Origin: Leptospira kanakyensis
GTDB taxonomy: Bacteria > Spirochaetota > Leptospiria > Leptospirales > Leptospiraceae
Reading direction: 5' to 3'
Assembly: GCF_004769235.1 (NCBI RefSeq)
Contig: NZ_RQFG01000005.1
Location: 1,116,001-1,180,000, forward strand
DNA: 64,000 nt
Below are positions 8,846 to 18,698 of the stretch, piece by piece. Every line of letters starts with the position of its first letter. Position 1 is the stretch's first letter. The position numbers were made by a program, and so were the translations under genes. The notes under the pieces were generated by a model that worked only from the letters and a program-made list of their open reading frames with translations, had not been told where the DNA came from and searched no databases.

Positions 8846-9919
8846 TTGTTTTACAATCACCTCATCAAACCTATCCTTTTTCATTTAGATCCAGAATCAG
8901 CACACCATTTGGTATCGGGGTTTCTTTCGCTTTCAGAAAAAATTCCTTTTTTCCACAAAACTCTATCTTCTCTTTTTGAATACAAATCTGAAAGACTCAA
9001 ACAAACCATCCAAGGAATCCATTTTCCCAATCCATTAGGACTTGCCGCAGGATTCGACAAAACAACAGAACTTTTTCCCACAATGATTCACATGGGGTTT
9101 GGATTTATTGAAGTTGGAACCATCACTGCCAAAGAACAACCAGGTAGCGACAAACCAAGACTCTTCCGTTATCCCAAACAAAAAGCCCTCATCAACCGAA
9201 TGGGATTCAATAATCCTGGAGCGGATATTGCCGAATCCAATATCAAAAAACAAAAAAAGTTGGGTGTACGTGGAATCAATGCGGGAAAATCAAAAGTCAC
9301 TGAATTAGAAAATGCAGTCGGTGATTATGTTTATACATTAAAGAAGTTAGTTCCTTATGGGGACTATGCTGTGATCAATATCAGCTCTCCCAACACTCCG
9401 GGCCTTCGTTCTCTCCAAACGAAAAAAACTCTGATCGATCTCATCGAAGGAATTCAATCTGCATTTGATCACAAGTTTCCCATTCCCTTATATCTAAAAT
9501 TTGCTCCCGATCTATCAGAAGAAGAGTTAATCGAAAATCTAAAGGTATGTTTGGATTATAAAATCAGTGGAGTCATTCTCACCAATACCACACTTAATAA
9601 AGATATACTTGGTGAAACTAGTCCACCTGAAGGTGGCCTCTCTGGCGGCCCACTATTTGAAAGATCCCTTCATTTTGTTTCCCTTGCTTACAAAACTCTA
9701 AAGGGAAAAATTCCGATCATCGGTGTGGGGGGAATTGATTCAGGAGAAAAAGCAAAACTGATGATAGAAGCCGGTGCCAACCTAGTCCAAATTTACACTG
9801 GTTATATTTATGAAGGACCGTTTCTTCCTTACCAAATTTGTTCTTACCTCGACAAAGTGATCAAAGAAAAGAAACTCTCCAATATCTCCGAACTTGTAGG
9901 AACCGGAAATCCATTATGA
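8846..9919 (+). CDS. pyrD: Dihydroorotate dehydrogenase (quinone), class 2
   Basis: 357 residues. Oxidises dihydroorotate to orotate in pyrimidine synthesis, passing electrons from FMN to membrane quinone. Family blocks are FPNPLGLAAGFDK, GFIEVGTIT, NRMGFNN, YAVINISSPNTPGLR (with the class 2 catalytic serine) and the FMN-phosphate loop IIGVGGIDSGE. The N-terminal helix LIKPILFHLDPESAHH is the class 2 membrane-associating extension. The start is a TTG at 8846 with AGGG 8 bases before it; no better in-frame codon exists. Its stop overlaps the next gene (ATGA). Confidence 0.95.
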   Translation: MFYNHLIKPILFHLDPESAHHLVSGFLSLSEKIPFFHKTLSSLFEYKSERLKQTIQGIHFPNPLGLAAGFDKTTELFPTMIHMGFGFIEVGTITAKEQPGSDKPRLFRYPKQKALINRMGFNNPGADIAESNIKKQKKLGVRGINAGKSKVTELENAVGDYVYTLKKLVPYGDYAVINISSPNTPGLRSLQTKKTLIDLIEGIQSAFDHKFPIPLYLKFAPDLSEEELIENLKVCLDYKISGVILTNTTLNKDILGETSPPEGGLSGGPLFERSLHFVSLAYKTLKGKIPIIGVGGIDSGEKAKLMIEAGANLVQIYTGYIYEGPFLPYQICSYLDKVIKEKKLSNISELVGTGNPL

Positions 9920-11115
9920 CACAAACCAATCCCGGTACAAAAATCTGCACTCATTTCGGAACCTGTGGTGGTTGTAATTATCTAGACATTGATTACACCA
10001 AAGAACTTCGGAAAAAAGAACAAAACATCAAAGAACTTTTTAAATCCTATCGCCATTTAGAATTTCGTACGATTGTTCCCAGTCCCTCACCAGAATATTA
10101 CCGTCACAAAATCCAACTTCCTTTTGGACGTAGAAACATAGCCAACAAAACCTTACTCACATTAGGTTTATTTAACAAAGAATCTACTTTTGTTCTCGAC
10201 CAAACCGAATGCCAAATCCAAGATCCTGGCCTTACAGAAATTGCACTGGCCGTCAAACAATGGGCTAGGCGAGAAGGACTTCTCCCTTACAACGAAAAAT
10301 CCAAACGCGGGATGATGAAATACCTCGTAGCAAGAAAATCTTTTTCCACAGGAGAAATCATTCTAGGGATTGTCACTGCCAAAGAAGATCTCCCTCATGC
10401 CAAAGATGCCTCCAAAAGACTCCACACTGCCATCCAAAATCGAATTGGGAAAACAGGAAAGTTTGGAAAAATTGTAGGGATCATCCAAAACATCAATACA
10501 AAACACACCACGATGGCACTTGGCCGCGAAGAACATCTGTTATGGGGTAGACCCTATATCCACGAACATTTTGGAAAACATAAATTCCGCGTGGGCCTTT
10601 CTACTTTTTTGCAAGTTAACCCCATCCAAACTCCCAGTTTGTACAATTTGGTTCTAGATGAAATCGAACCAAACTCGCGAGTCATTGATGCTTATTCGGG
10701 AATTGGAACCATTTCGTTTTGGATTTCAGGAAATTGCAAAGAGGTGATGGGAATTGAAGAAAATCCCAACTCACACAAAACCGCTCTGGAATCAGTCAAA
10801 TTCAACAAAATCCATAATGTACGTTTTCGCAAAGGAAGGGTGGCCGAAGTGTTACCAACTCTGTTTGGAAAAAACTATGATACCTTAGTCCTCGACCCTC
10901 CACGTACAGGACTCGGTGTCGAAGTGGCAGAAACCATTTTGGGTATGGGTTTCAAAAAAATTGTCTATGTATCTTGTGATCCAATGAGTCTACGAGAAGA
11001 CACAAATCTTCTGGCAAGGCAATACTTCTTAAATTCGGTGCAACCAGTAGATATGTTCCCAAGAACCGACCACGTAGAAACCGTAGCCGTTTTTAGAAAC
11101 AAAAACCTCACATAA
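9916..11115 (+). CDS. RlmD/TrmA-type RNA (uracil-5-)-methyltransferase
   Basis: 399 residues from the ATG at 9916, which overlaps the pyrD stop; an in-frame codon at 9838 lies inside pyrD and is rejected. It transfers a methyl group from SAM to C5 of a uridine in rRNA or tRNA. The N-terminus has iron-sulphur cysteines C11, C17 and C20 (TCGGCNYLD) plus a later one in TECQIQD, as in RlmD. The SAM site is DAYSGIGTISFWI; the catalytic region has LDPPRTGLG and the nucleophile in YVSCDPMSLRED. The precise target (RlmC, RlmD or TrmFO-like site) is not decidable here. Its 3' end overlaps the convergent GMC gene by 8 bases. Confidence 0.88.
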   Translation: MTQTNPGTKICTHFGTCGGCNYLDIDYTKELRKKEQNIKELFKSYRHLEFRTIVPSPSPEYYRHKIQLPFGRRNIANKTLLTLGLFNKESTFVLDQTECQIQDPGLTEIALAVKQWARREGLLPYNEKSKRGMMKYLVARKSFSTGEIILGIVTAKEDLPHAKDASKRLHTAIQNRIGKTGKFGKIVGIIQNINTKHTTMALGREEHLLWGRPYIHEHFGKHKFRVGLSTFLQVNPIQTPSLYNLVLDEIEPNSRVIDAYSGIGTISFWISGNCKEVMGIEENPNSHKTALESVKFNKIHNVRFRKGRVAEVLPTLFGKNYDTLVLDPPRTGLGVEVAETILGMGFKKIVYVSCDPMSLREDTNLLARQYFLNSVQPVDMFPRTDHVETVAVFRNKNLT

Positions 11116-12661
11116 CATCCGTTAAAGACTCAGAGGCTTTTTTACTAAAAGCCATAATGGTAAAACTTGGATCCACACTGACTCCTGTTGGAAAAACAGA
11201 AGAGTCAGCCACAAACAGGTTCTGAAATCCATGCACTTGGTGGCGAGAATTCACAACGGAATTTTCGCTCGATTTTCCCATCCGACATCCACCTGCCGGG
11301 TGGGGAGCCGCCATTGGAAATTCTGCCGGTCTCCATGCGAGAGCATCGATTTCTTCTTTTTTAGGAAGTTTGGAATATTTACGAAGTTTCATACCTGCAA
11401 GGAAAACTTCTTTGGCACCAGCTTCAAAATTTAACTTCATTTGTTTGTAAGTGAGATCGCTAAAGATTTGTTTGGTGACTTTTCCAAAAGGATAATGAAT
11501 TTTTCGTTTTCCAAACAGATCCACTTCGATAGAACCCAGTTCCCCATCCACATCATCAATCCAACCAATGGTTCCACCCAAATGTTCCATTTGTTTCATA
11601 TAATAAAAGTGGTCTTTTCCAAAACTAGGAATAAGAGCCGCAAGAGTGGCGGGTTGCAATTGGTTTGGCATGAGCATATACCCACCTTCCTTGTACTTAC
11701 CATTTTGGTATCTGGCCAATCGGAAATCCTCAACACCATAAGCTGCGGGGATATTTCTCCATTGTACGATGGATTCTTCATATAACGCATGTACCATGGG
11801 AGAAGGATTGATTGCCAAAAACTCACCAAGTGCTGGTAATCGTTTTTTCAGTCCATTGCGGAGCAAAAAAGTAGAACTGCCAAAGCCACCTGCGGAAACA
11901 CAAACGGCTTTGGATAAAAAAGTGATTTTTGTCGCCGTTGGACGAAGGGTCCTTCTGTCTATCACCACGGCTTCAAGGCCAGTGACTTTCTGACCAACAT
12001 AGTTTAACTTTTCGGCACGAAGGTCGGTATACACATCGGTTCCGAGTTGCACAGCTCTTGGGATATGAGTCACAAGTTGCGACTGTTTGGCACCAAACAT
12101 ACATCCTTGCATACAATGGCCGGACTTTTGACAGTTTTTCCGAGCTTGTGGGACGGCATGTCCTTCCCAACCTAATCGTTGGGAAGCGCTTCGAAACAAC
12201 CGGTTCATCGGATTAAAAGATTCTTCACCCGCTGGGGTTACATGAAGGTCGGCTTCTAATTCCGACCAATAGGAATGTAGGTCTTCCGGAAGGTGGTTTT
12301 CGATTCCGTATTTGCGGTTCCATAATAACAACCTGTCATCTGGGGTTCGGTAACTATCGGCCCAGTAGTGAACAGAGGCCCCACCCAAGTTGTTTCCATA
12401 CACGAGGTTGATCCCACCGTCTGCTGTGGTGTGGAAATTTCTCTCCGCAGAAACTTTTCCACCCATATTGAGTTCATGGTTATCAAAGGTCCCTGTATGG
12501 TAATTTCCTCCTTGTTCCAAGAGCGCTACTTTGATTCCTTTTTTGGAAAGTTCATAGGCCATTGTCGACCCACCACAACCGGAACCAATGACCACTACAT
12601 CAACAACAATGGTTTCCTTCTTCGCATAACTTTTGTAATCACGATACAATCCTGATTTCAA
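11108..12661 (-). CDS. GMC-family FAD-dependent oxidoreductase
   Basis: 517 residues from a TTG at 12661, with AAGGAA about 10 bases upstream and no alternative in-frame ATG nearby. The FAD-binding glycines are in VVIGSGCGGSTMAYEL (about 22-38). The FAD-contacting NLGGASVHYWA and the C-terminal HPAGGCRMG, FVADSSVFP and VDPSFTIMA complete a GMC (glucose-methanol-choline) enzyme. A cysteine cluster, CQKSGHCMQGCMFGAKQS, recalls the long-chain alcohol oxidase branch. It should oxidise an alcohol or sugar. No signal peptide is present. It is encoded one base after a subunit-3-like protein, so the pair probably forms a membrane-linked dehydrogenase rather than an O2-using oxidase. Confidence 0.85.
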   Translation of the reverse strand: MKSGLYRDYKSYAKKETIVVDVVVIGSGCGGSTMAYELSKKGIKVALLEQGGNYHTGTFDNHELNMGGKVSAERNFHTTADGGINLVYGNNLGGASVHYWADSYRTPDDRLLLWNRKYGIENHLPEDLHSYWSELEADLHVTPAGEESFNPMNRLFRSASQRLGWEGHAVPQARKNCQKSGHCMQGCMFGAKQSQLVTHIPRAVQLGTDVYTDLRAEKLNYVGQKVTGLEAVVIDRRTLRPTATKITFLSKAVCVSAGGFGSSTFLLRNGLKKRLPALGEFLAINPSPMVHALYEESIVQWRNIPAAYGVEDFRLARYQNGKYKEGGYMLMPNQLQPATLAALIPSFGKDHFYYMKQMEHLGGTIGWIDDVDGELGSIEVDLFGKRKIHYPFGKVTKQIFSDLTYKQMKLNFEAGAKEVFLAGMKLRKYSKLPKKEEIDALAWRPAEFPMAAPHPAGGCRMGKSSENSVVNSRHQVHGFQNLFVADSSVFPTGVSVDPSFTIMAFSKKASESLTDVM

Positions 12662-12662
12662 C

Positions 12663-13190
12663 TTAGAGTTCCTTTCCTTTCACCAAGTTTTGGTAATGGA
12701 TTCTTGACTCGCTCCATTTTTCAGGAGGGTTAGCAAAAGGCCCCGGATAAGAAATAGGCGCCCATGTTGTTTTGTGACCATAATAAACAAGACAAACTAG
12801 AAGTTTTAAATTTCCAACCACAGCCCTAACAATATCAGAATCTGTTTCTGCCCAGAGGAATAAAAGTTCTTCACGTTTTTCCCGAGAAAGATTGGAAAAA
12901 AAACTAAATTGCCCATAAAGGAGGGGAAGGTATTCCAAAACCATCACTGCCGAATGAAAATCTTCCTGGATCTCTTCGGAAACAAAATACAACTCTTCAT
13001 CCAATCTTCGCATAACATCCGCTTCTTCTAGATTTGGCATTTCTGGTTCTCTGAGAGGAAGGACTACCTCTGAAAAAGCTGTGACAGTTTTTGTTTCTGA
13101 ATCACTAAAATAAAAATAACGAATTTTGGATTTAATTCCTGCACAAAAAAGTAATAAGGCCAAAAAGGATTTTCTAGAGATAGAGTACAT
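12663..13190 (-). CDS. Gluconate 2-dehydrogenase subunit 3-like protein
   Basis: 175 residues. The N-terminus SISRKSFLALLLF resembles an RK variant of the Tat leader motif (S-R-R-x-F-L) followed by a hydrophobic stretch, as in gluconate 2-dehydrogenase small subunits. The C-terminal region VYYGHKTTWAPISYPGPF matches the conserved end of that family (aromatic, then YPGP). The family forms a complex with a flavoprotein, here the GMC protein encoded immediately downstream. It overlaps the nitrilase-like gene upstream by 17 bases, so the three genes form one operon. Assignment rests on motif and context; overall similarity to known subunit 3 proteins is probably low. Confidence 0.65.
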   Translation of the reverse strand: MYSISRKSFLALLLFCAGIKSKIRYFYFSDSETKTVTAFSEVVLPLREPEMPNLEEADVMRRLDEELYFVSEEIQEDFHSAVMVLEYLPLLYGQFSFFSNLSREKREELLFLWAETDSDIVRAVVGNLKLLVCLVYYGHKTTWAPISYPGPFANPPEKWSESRIHYQNLVKGKEL

Positions 13191-14322
13191 AGATTCTGCC
13201 TTGGTTTTTTTCTTCTTTTACAACATTCGAAACGGATTTTCCAGCAAGAGAAAGAAAGGCATCTCCATTTGCTACTAGATCCCAAATTTCACCTCGGAAA
13301 AACACATTGATTCCCGCTTTTACCTTTGGGTCTTTGAGACGACCATTCATCGCATATTTTTTCCAAGCCGCCCGCTCAGAAATGGAGCCAATGTCTTTGG
13401 GATCGACATCTTTTGGATTCGCATAACCGTTGTAACCCTGCCATTTGGTTGTCCAGGCCTCAGCCGGTGAGACAAAAGAAGGAACAGCGAGTAACTCCGA
13501 TTCTGATTTTTTAAATTCCGTATATACTTCTGGAAACCAAGAATCGGCACAAACCATTGTATATAACTTTCCCAGTGGGGTTTGGTAACTTGGATTTTCA
13601 TCCAACTTACCTTCTTTTAAAAACTCTTTCTCATCAATAATGGGAAATAGTTTTCTTACGATTTGGTCGTCCACTCTCCCGTCTGGATGAAAATAAAAAC
13701 TTACATTTTCTAAAGGCCCATCGGTCGGAGTGATTTTTCCTTCAATGACTTTGGGGTGAGGCAGAACAATCGAACCAGCAACGATTGATACCCGATACTC
13801 ACGTGAGAGTCTTGCAAAAACAGACTGGTATCTGTCAGTCATTTGCCATGCCTTCATACGAAAGAGTGTTTCTTTTAATGTATCACTTGAGTAAGAATTA
13901 CTGAAGAGATAATGCCAAAGAAAAGAACCCAAGTTTTGTTTTACCAAAACTTCCATAGCTTCTTGGATAGTATTGGTTGCAAAAATGGATTTGTCTTCGG
14001 CAGTCACAACAAGCCAAGTTCCAATGTATTCCGGTAAAACAACAATGCTGCGATCCACAAAGAGAAGTTCATTTTCCTTTGCCACTCGAAAGTAATCATT
14101 CAAAGCCAGATAAAAACTATCTTCTGTTGCGTAACTATACTTGTTGAGATAAGGTTCTATCCCTACAAAACTACCACGTTTTGCCATTCCCTCTTTTTGG
14201 ATGTATACCTTTGGGGTAGGTACGTATTTTGAGATTTCCTCTTGTGGAACAATTTGCTTTTGGCAATGGATCGTAAAAACGAGAATGCTTATAAAAACAG
14301 AAAAAGAAATGGGAAAACGCAT
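13174..14322 (-). CDS. Lipoprotein of the nitrilase (carbon-nitrogen hydrolase) superfamily
   Basis: 382 residues. The leader ends VFTIHC, giving a lipidated C20, so the enzyme is anchored outside the cytoplasm. The superfamily triad can be followed: E98 in VVLPEYIGTW, K224 in IVRKLFPIID and C258 in MVCADSWFPEVY. These enzymes cleave C-N bonds of amides or nitriles, or transfer acyl groups. It is not apolipoprotein N-acyltransferase, because the multi-spanning domain of Lnt is absent. First gene of the operon with the subunit-3-like and GMC genes. A transported amide or acyl substrate is possible; the actual one is unknown. Confidence 0.75.
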   Translation of the reverse strand: MRFPISFSVFISILVFTIHCQKQIVPQEEISKYVPTPKVYIQKEGMAKRGSFVGIEPYLNKYSYATEDSFYLALNDYFRVAKENELLFVDRSIVVLPEYIGTWLVVTAEDKSIFATNTIQEAMEVLVKQNLGSFLWHYLFSNSYSSDTLKETLFRMKAWQMTDRYQSVFARLSREYRVSIVAGSIVLPHPKVIEGKITPTDGPLENVSFYFHPDGRVDDQIVRKLFPIIDEKEFLKEGKLDENPSYQTPLGKLYTMVCADSWFPEVYTEFKKSESELLAVPSFVSPAEAWTTKWQGYNGYANPKDVDPKDIGSISERAAWKKYAMNGRLKDPKVKAGINVFFRGEIWDLVANGDAFLSLAGKSVSNVVKEEKNQGRIYVLYL

Positions 14323-14403
14323 CCACCAAATCTACTACACAACTTCGTTTCAGACAATATTTAATTGTGTTCTTAGTTTTTTCTTTTATTTTGACCTTAT
14401 TCT

Positions 14404-15612
14404 ATGAAAGAGAAACCTGCTCCCAAAAAAATCGTTCTCGCTTACTCCGGAGGACTCGATACTTCCGTCATCCTGGCTTGGTTGAAAGATACCTACGGTT
14501 GTGAAGTCATTGCTTTTTGCGCTGATGTTGGTCAAAAAGAAGAACTTACCGGTCTAGAAGAAAAAGGAAAAAATACCGGAGCCTCAAAAGTGTACATCCA
14601 AGACTTACGTTTGGAATTTGCACGAGACTTTATTTTCCCTGCAATTCGCGGAAATGCTATTTATGAAATGCGTTACTTACTCGGGACTTCTCTTGCACGT
14701 CCTCTCATTGCCAAAGCGATGGCAGAAGTTGCTACGAAAGAAGGTGCAGATGCTTTCTCTCATGGAGCCACAGGAAAAGGAAACGACCAAGTTCGTTTTG
14801 AATTAACCTTCAAAGCACTTTCGCCTAACTTACAAATCATTGCTCCTTGGAGAACCTGGGACTTTGGTGGACGAGAAGAACTAATTGAATACGCAAAGAA
14901 AAAAGGAATCCCTGTTCCTGTAACAGCCGCTAAGCCATACAGCATGGACAGAAATTTAATGCACCTTTCTTTTGAAGGTGGAATTTTAGAAGATCCATTC
15001 AATGAACCGAAGGAAGATATGTTTATCTTAACTGTATCTCCTGAAAAAGCTCCTGACAAACCAACCTATTTGGAATTGGATTTCGAAAATGGTGATTGCG
15101 TTGCCATCGATGGAAAAAAATTAAATCCACTCGAAGTGATGGAAACACTTAACGATCTAGGTGGAAAAAATGGAGTGGGCCGAGTTGATATCGTAGAGAA
15201 CCGACTTGTAGGAATCAAATCTCGCGGAGTGTATGAAACTCCTGGTGGAACCATCCTTCATATCGCACACCGCGATTTAGAATCCATCACACTTGATCGT
15301 GATACCCAACACAAAAAAGATGAACTCTCGCAAGAGTTTGCTCGTTATATTTACAATGGCCAATGGTATTCCAACCAAATGAATGCTTTGCGTGCTTATA
15401 TGGATTACACACAAAAGTATGTCAATGGAACTGTACGAATCAAATTGTACAAAGGAAGTTGCACTGTTGTAGGACGTAAATCCAACAAATCTCTTTACAA
15501 TGCAGGACTATCTACATTTGAAAAAGAAGAATTGTACAACCAATATGACGCTGAAGGTTTTATCAACCTTTACGGACTGCCAATGAAAGAATGGGCAAGG
15601 GTTAACAAATAA
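14404..15612 (+). CDS. argG: Argininosuccinate synthase
   Basis: 402 residues, the normal length. Condenses citrulline and aspartate with ATP in arginine synthesis; cytosolic tetramer. The N-terminal ATP pyrophosphatase loop is [16 protein letters not shown]. Other signatures are [10 protein letters not shown] and the C-terminal block around [13 protein letters not shown]. There is no clear Shine-Dalgarno before the ATG, only T-rich sequence, which is unusual among its neighbours. coaD follows after one base, so they are co-transcribed. Confidence 0.97.
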   Translation: MKEKPAPKKIVLAYSGGLDTSVILAWLKDTYGCEVIAFCADVGQKEELTGLEEKGKNTGASKVYIQDLRLEFARDFIFPAIRGNAIYEMRYLLGTSLARPLIAKAMAEVATKEGADAFSHGATGKGNDQVRFELTFKALSPNLQIIAPWRTWDFGGREELIEYAKKKGIPVPVTAAKPYSMDRNLMHLSFEGGILEDPFNEPKEDMFILTVSPEKAPDKPTYLELDFENGDCVAIDGKKLNPLEVMETLNDLGGKNGVGRVDIVENRLVGIKSRGVYETPGGTILHIAHRDLESITLDRDTQHKKDELSQEFARYIYNGQWYSNQMNALRAYMDYTQKYVNGTVRIKLYKGSCTVVGRKSNKSLYNAGLSTFEKEELYNQYDAEGFINLYGLPMKEWARVNK

Positions 15613-15613
15613 G

Positions 15614-16096
15614 ATGAAAAATATCGCCGTATATCCAGGTTCTTTTGATCCGTTCACCAACGGTCATCTCGACATCATACGGCGAGCCCATCCGTTATTC
15701 GAAGAGATCATCATTGCGGTGGCCATTAACTCGAAAAAAACCTCCCTTTTTTCTTCTGAAGAACGTGTAGAAATGATCGGAAAGGTTTTTAAAGGTTGGG
15801 ACAAAATCAAAATTGATACCTTTGAAGGTCTTACTGTCGATTATTGCAAAGAAAAAAATTCACGGGTCATTTTACGTGGGCTTCGCGCGGTGACAGATTT
15901 TGACTACGAATATGCGATTTCTCTTATGAATAAAAAATTAGCACCAGAAATCGAAACTTATTTTTTGATGGCGGACAATGAATACTCTTTTGTGTCATCA
16001 ACCATCGTCAAAGAAGTAGCAAGACATGGAAGAGCTGTATCCAATCAAGTTCCAGACATTGTGGGCGAAGCCCTTACCAAAAAATTCTCCGTTTAA
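15614..16096 (+). CDS. coaD: Phosphopantetheine adenylyltransferase
   Basis: 160 residues, typical length. Transfers AMP from ATP to 4'-phosphopantetheine, the penultimate step of coenzyme A synthesis. Diagnostic blocks are [16 protein letters not shown] (nucleotidyltransferase HxGH-type motif), [17 protein letters not shown], and [12 protein letters not shown] near the end, which binds the triphosphate. It starts one base after argG stops. Confidence 0.97.
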   Translation: MKNIAVYPGSFDPFTNGHLDIIRRAHPLFEEIIIAVAINSKKTSLFSSEERVEMIGKVFKGWDKIKIDTFEGLTVDYCKEKNSRVILRGLRAVTDFDYEYAISLMNKKLAPEIETYFLMADNEYSFVSSTIVKEVARHGRAVSNQVPDIVGEALTKKFSV

Positions 16097-16114
16097 GGAG
16101 GAATTGAGGATTCT

Positions 16115-18223
16115 ATGAAAACGCGTTCTTCTTTTTTTTATGGATTCACCATACTACTGTTTGGTTCTCTCGGCTATTATCTTTTACAAGTCGGGAGTTT
16201 ACTCGAAGTCACAAAAAATATTATCCCTATCACCAACGAAAATTTGGATGCTGAAAACATTTTCAATCGGTTTCACCACCCATTAGCACTTCTTTTCCTT
16301 CAAATCATCATTGTCTGTGGTGCCGCTAGATTTGTAGGATATGTTTTTTCTAGAAAACTCAAACAACCTTCCGTCATGGGAGAGATAGTCGCCGGAATTT
16401 TACTTGGGCCATCACTTCTTGGTTACTACTTCCCAGAAACCATGGGCTTTTTGTTTCCACCATCAAGCCTCCCCACTCTTGGAACCTTAAGCCAAATTGG
16501 TTTGGTTCTTTTTATGTTCATCATTGGGATGGAACTTGATATCTCCGTTCTTAAAAACAAAGCCCATTCCGCTGTTGTGATTAGCCATGCCAGTATCATC
16601 TTTCCTTTCTTTTTGGGGATGATTTTGGCTTATTATTTTTATACAGACTATGCACCTGAGAATGTAGGATTTTTATCCTTCTCACTTTTTATGGGAATTG
16701 CCATGAGTATCACTGCCTTTCCCGTACTTGCAAGGATCCTCCAAGAAAGAAATTTAACAAGGACTCCTCTTGGTGCGATGGTTCTCACTTGTGCAGCAGC
16801 CGATGACATCACTGCTTGGATCCTACTTGCGATCATTGTCACCATATCCAAAGCAGGAAATCTCAATACGGCACTTTTCACCATTGGATTGTCTTTTGCT
16901 TATATCCTAACAATGATTTATCTAGTGGCACCTTTTCTCAAACGATTGGGTTCCATCTATATCTCAAGGGAAAACTTAACAAGAACCGCAGTGGCTCTTA
17001 TTTTGATGATTTTATTTTTGTCCTCTCTAGCGACAGAAGTCATCGGAATTCATGCATTATTTGGTGCCTTCCTTGCTGGTGTGATTATGCCAGCAGAAGG
17101 AAACCTCAAAAAACTCATCGCAGAAAAGATCGAAGATGTTGCGGTCATTTTATTTTTACCCATTTTCTTCGTGATCACAGGACTCCGAACAGAAATTGGA
17201 CTACTAAACGGATCTCACCTTTGGATGGTATTTGGTCTCGTCATCCTTGTGGCTGTGGTGGGAAAATTTGTGGGAAGTGCCTTTGCAGCAAAAATTTCAG
17301 GATCCAATTGGGAAGATTCTCTCTCCATCGGAGCCCTTATGAACACAAGAGGACTCATGGAACTTGTGGTCCTCAATATTGGATACGATCTTGGAATTTT
17401 AAGCCCTGAGATCTTTGCCGTTTTTGTATTAATGGCTCTTGTCACTACCCTTTCCACCGGACCACTCCTAGATGGAATTCAAAAGTTTTTTTCTAAATCA
17501 GAAAAACGCGTCACAACGGAAAAACCGGTAGACAGCAAGTTACGAGTGTTAGTGGCATTTGCCCAAGAAAAAATGGGAAAAAGTTTAGTTCGATTTGCTT
17601 ATTCCCTTTCCGGAAACCAAAAGAAAAATTTAGAAATCACTGCCCTTCATATTTCACCAAACGACTCTTTGTCCAACGAAGAAATTCGTCGTTACCGTGA
17701 TGCCAGTTTTGAATCCATTCGCCAAACAGGCGCACAAATGGGTGTCCAGGTTCAAACAGAATACCGCATCACTGACAATGTCACTTATGAAATTGTCAAT
17801 TTTGCCAAAGTCAAACATACGGACATCTTACTCATTGGTGCCGCCAAACCCCTATTTTCTCGCAGTTATACGGGAGGAAAAATCAAAGGGATCCTCAACT
17901 ACTGCCCGGCAACTGTGGGGGTTCTTATCGACAATGGCCTAGAATCTGTGGAAAAAGTAGCCATCCTTTACAAAGGGGAAAAGGATCCCATCCTTGGATT
18001 TGCCCAAAAACTAACTTCCCTAAAAGGGATGAAGTCGAACAAAATTAAGGTGGAAGACCTAGTACAACCCGAAACAGATCTAAATCCCTATCCCATTGCC
18101 TTAAATAAAATCACTGGGTATTCGCTGATCCTCATTGATCTAAATGTTTGGGAAGAAATGGGATTTGAGAAAATGGATCTTCTGCCAACTTCATTTCTTT
18201 TGGTTCGTTTTTTAAGCACCTAA
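16115..18223 (+). CDS. CPA2-type cation:proton antiporter with C-terminal universal-stress-like domain
   Basis: 702 residues. About 13 membrane segments span residues 8-455, with the Na+/H+ exchanger core of the CPA2/KefB family: GEIVAGILLGPSLLG, IGLVLFMFIIGMELD, AADDITAWILLAI (paired aspartates in the ion site) and LMNTRGLMELV. The last ~230 residues are soluble and carry a USP-like fold (LLIGAAKPLFSRSYTGG), a nucleotide-binding regulatory module seen in CPA2 proteins. It should exchange Na+ or K+ for H+ across the inner membrane. AAGGAGG lies upstream of the ATG, separated from coaD by 18 bases. It lacks the Rossmann TrkA-N domain of KefB/C. Confidence 0.88.
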   Translation: MKTRSSFFYGFTILLFGSLGYYLLQVGSLLEVTKNIIPITNENLDAENIFNRFHHPLALLFLQIIIVCGAARFVGYVFSRKLKQPSVMGEIVAGILLGPSLLGYYFPETMGFLFPPSSLPTLGTLSQIGLVLFMFIIGMELDISVLKNKAHSAVVISHASIIFPFFLGMILAYYFYTDYAPENVGFLSFSLFMGIAMSITAFPVLARILQERNLTRTPLGAMVLTCAAADDITAWILLAIIVTISKAGNLNTALFTIGLSFAYILTMIYLVAPFLKRLGSIYISRENLTRTAVALILMILFLSSLATEVIGIHALFGAFLAGVIMPAEGNLKKLIAEKIEDVAVILFLPIFFVITGLRTEIGLLNGSHLWMVFGLVILVAVVGKFVGSAFAAKISGSNWEDSLSIGALMNTRGLMELVVLNIGYDLGILSPEIFAVFVLMALVTTLSTGPLLDGIQKFFSKSEKRVTTEKPVDSKLRVLVAFAQEKMGKSLVRFAYSLSGNQKKNLEITALHISPNDSLSNEEIRRYRDASFESIRQTGAQMGVQVQTEYRITDNVTYEIVNFAKVKHTDILLIGAAKPLFSRSYTGGKIKGILNYCPATVGVLIDNGLESVEKVAILYKGEKDPILGFAQKLTSLKGMKSNKIKVEDLVQPETDLNPYPIALNKITGYSLILIDLNVWEEMGFEKMDLLPTSFLLVRFLST

Positions 18224-18246
18224 AGATTCGATTGCTTTTTTCGGTT

Positions 18247-18264
18247 TCTCCAAGCTTTTGGAGA
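18247..18264 (+). promoter_or_regulatory. Hairpin covering the ndk ribosome-binding site
   Basis: Seven perfect base pairs (TCTCCAA with TTGGAGA) enclose a GCTT loop. The 3' arm contains the only Shine-Dalgarno-like sequence, GGAGA, ending one base before the ndk ATG at 18266. Folded, the stem would hide the ribosome-binding site. The structure is seen directly; control of translation is inferred. It could also simply mark the end of the antiporter transcript, although no T-run follows. Confidence 0.5.
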
Positions 18265-18265
18265 T

Positions 18266-18679
18266 ATGGAAAGAACTTTTATCATGCTTAAACCCGATGC
18301 TGTGAAAAACAAACACATCGGTGACATCCTTCAAAGAATTGAAAAAGAAGGATTTAAAATCCTAGGAATGAAATTCCTAAAACTCAGCCTCGAAGACGCA
18401 AAACAATTTTACGCGGTTCACGCAGCTCGTCCATTTTACAATGACCTTTGCACTTATATGGCTTCTGGTCCAATCGTTGCTTGCGCTCTTGAAAGAGACA
18501 ACGCAGTAACACATTGGAGAGATGTAATTGGCGCGACTGACCCGAAAGAAGCAAAAGCGGGAACAATCCGCGCACTCTTTGCAGAAAGCAAAGAAGCAAA
18601 CGCAGTTCACGGTTCTGACTCTGTGGCAAACGCACTTCAAGAAATTGCGTTTTTCTTCAAAGGGTATGAACTTAACTAA
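18266..18679 (+). CDS. ndk: Nucleoside diphosphate kinase
   Basis: 137 residues, standard length. Transfers the gamma-phosphate from ATP to other nucleoside diphosphates through a phosphohistidine, H115 in NAVHGSDS. The N-terminus [12 protein letters not shown] and the block [18 protein letters not shown] are classical. It is followed by a rho-independent terminator, so it ends its transcription unit. The start lies against a hairpin that contains its ribosome-binding site. Confidence 0.97.
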   Translation: MERTFIMLKPDAVKNKHIGDILQRIEKEGFKILGMKFLKLSLEDAKQFYAVHAARPFYNDLCTYMASGPIVACALERDNAVTHWRDVIGATDPKEAKAGTIRALFAESKEANAVHGSDSVANALQEIAFFFKGYELN

Positions 18680-18698
18680 GTTCGAACCAAACAAACAG

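Noticed and set aside
16816..17409. 197-codon plus-strand ORF inside the antiporter gene
   Set aside because: Alternate frame of a strongly recognisable membrane protein; rich in Cys/His/Arg as expected for a shadow frame.
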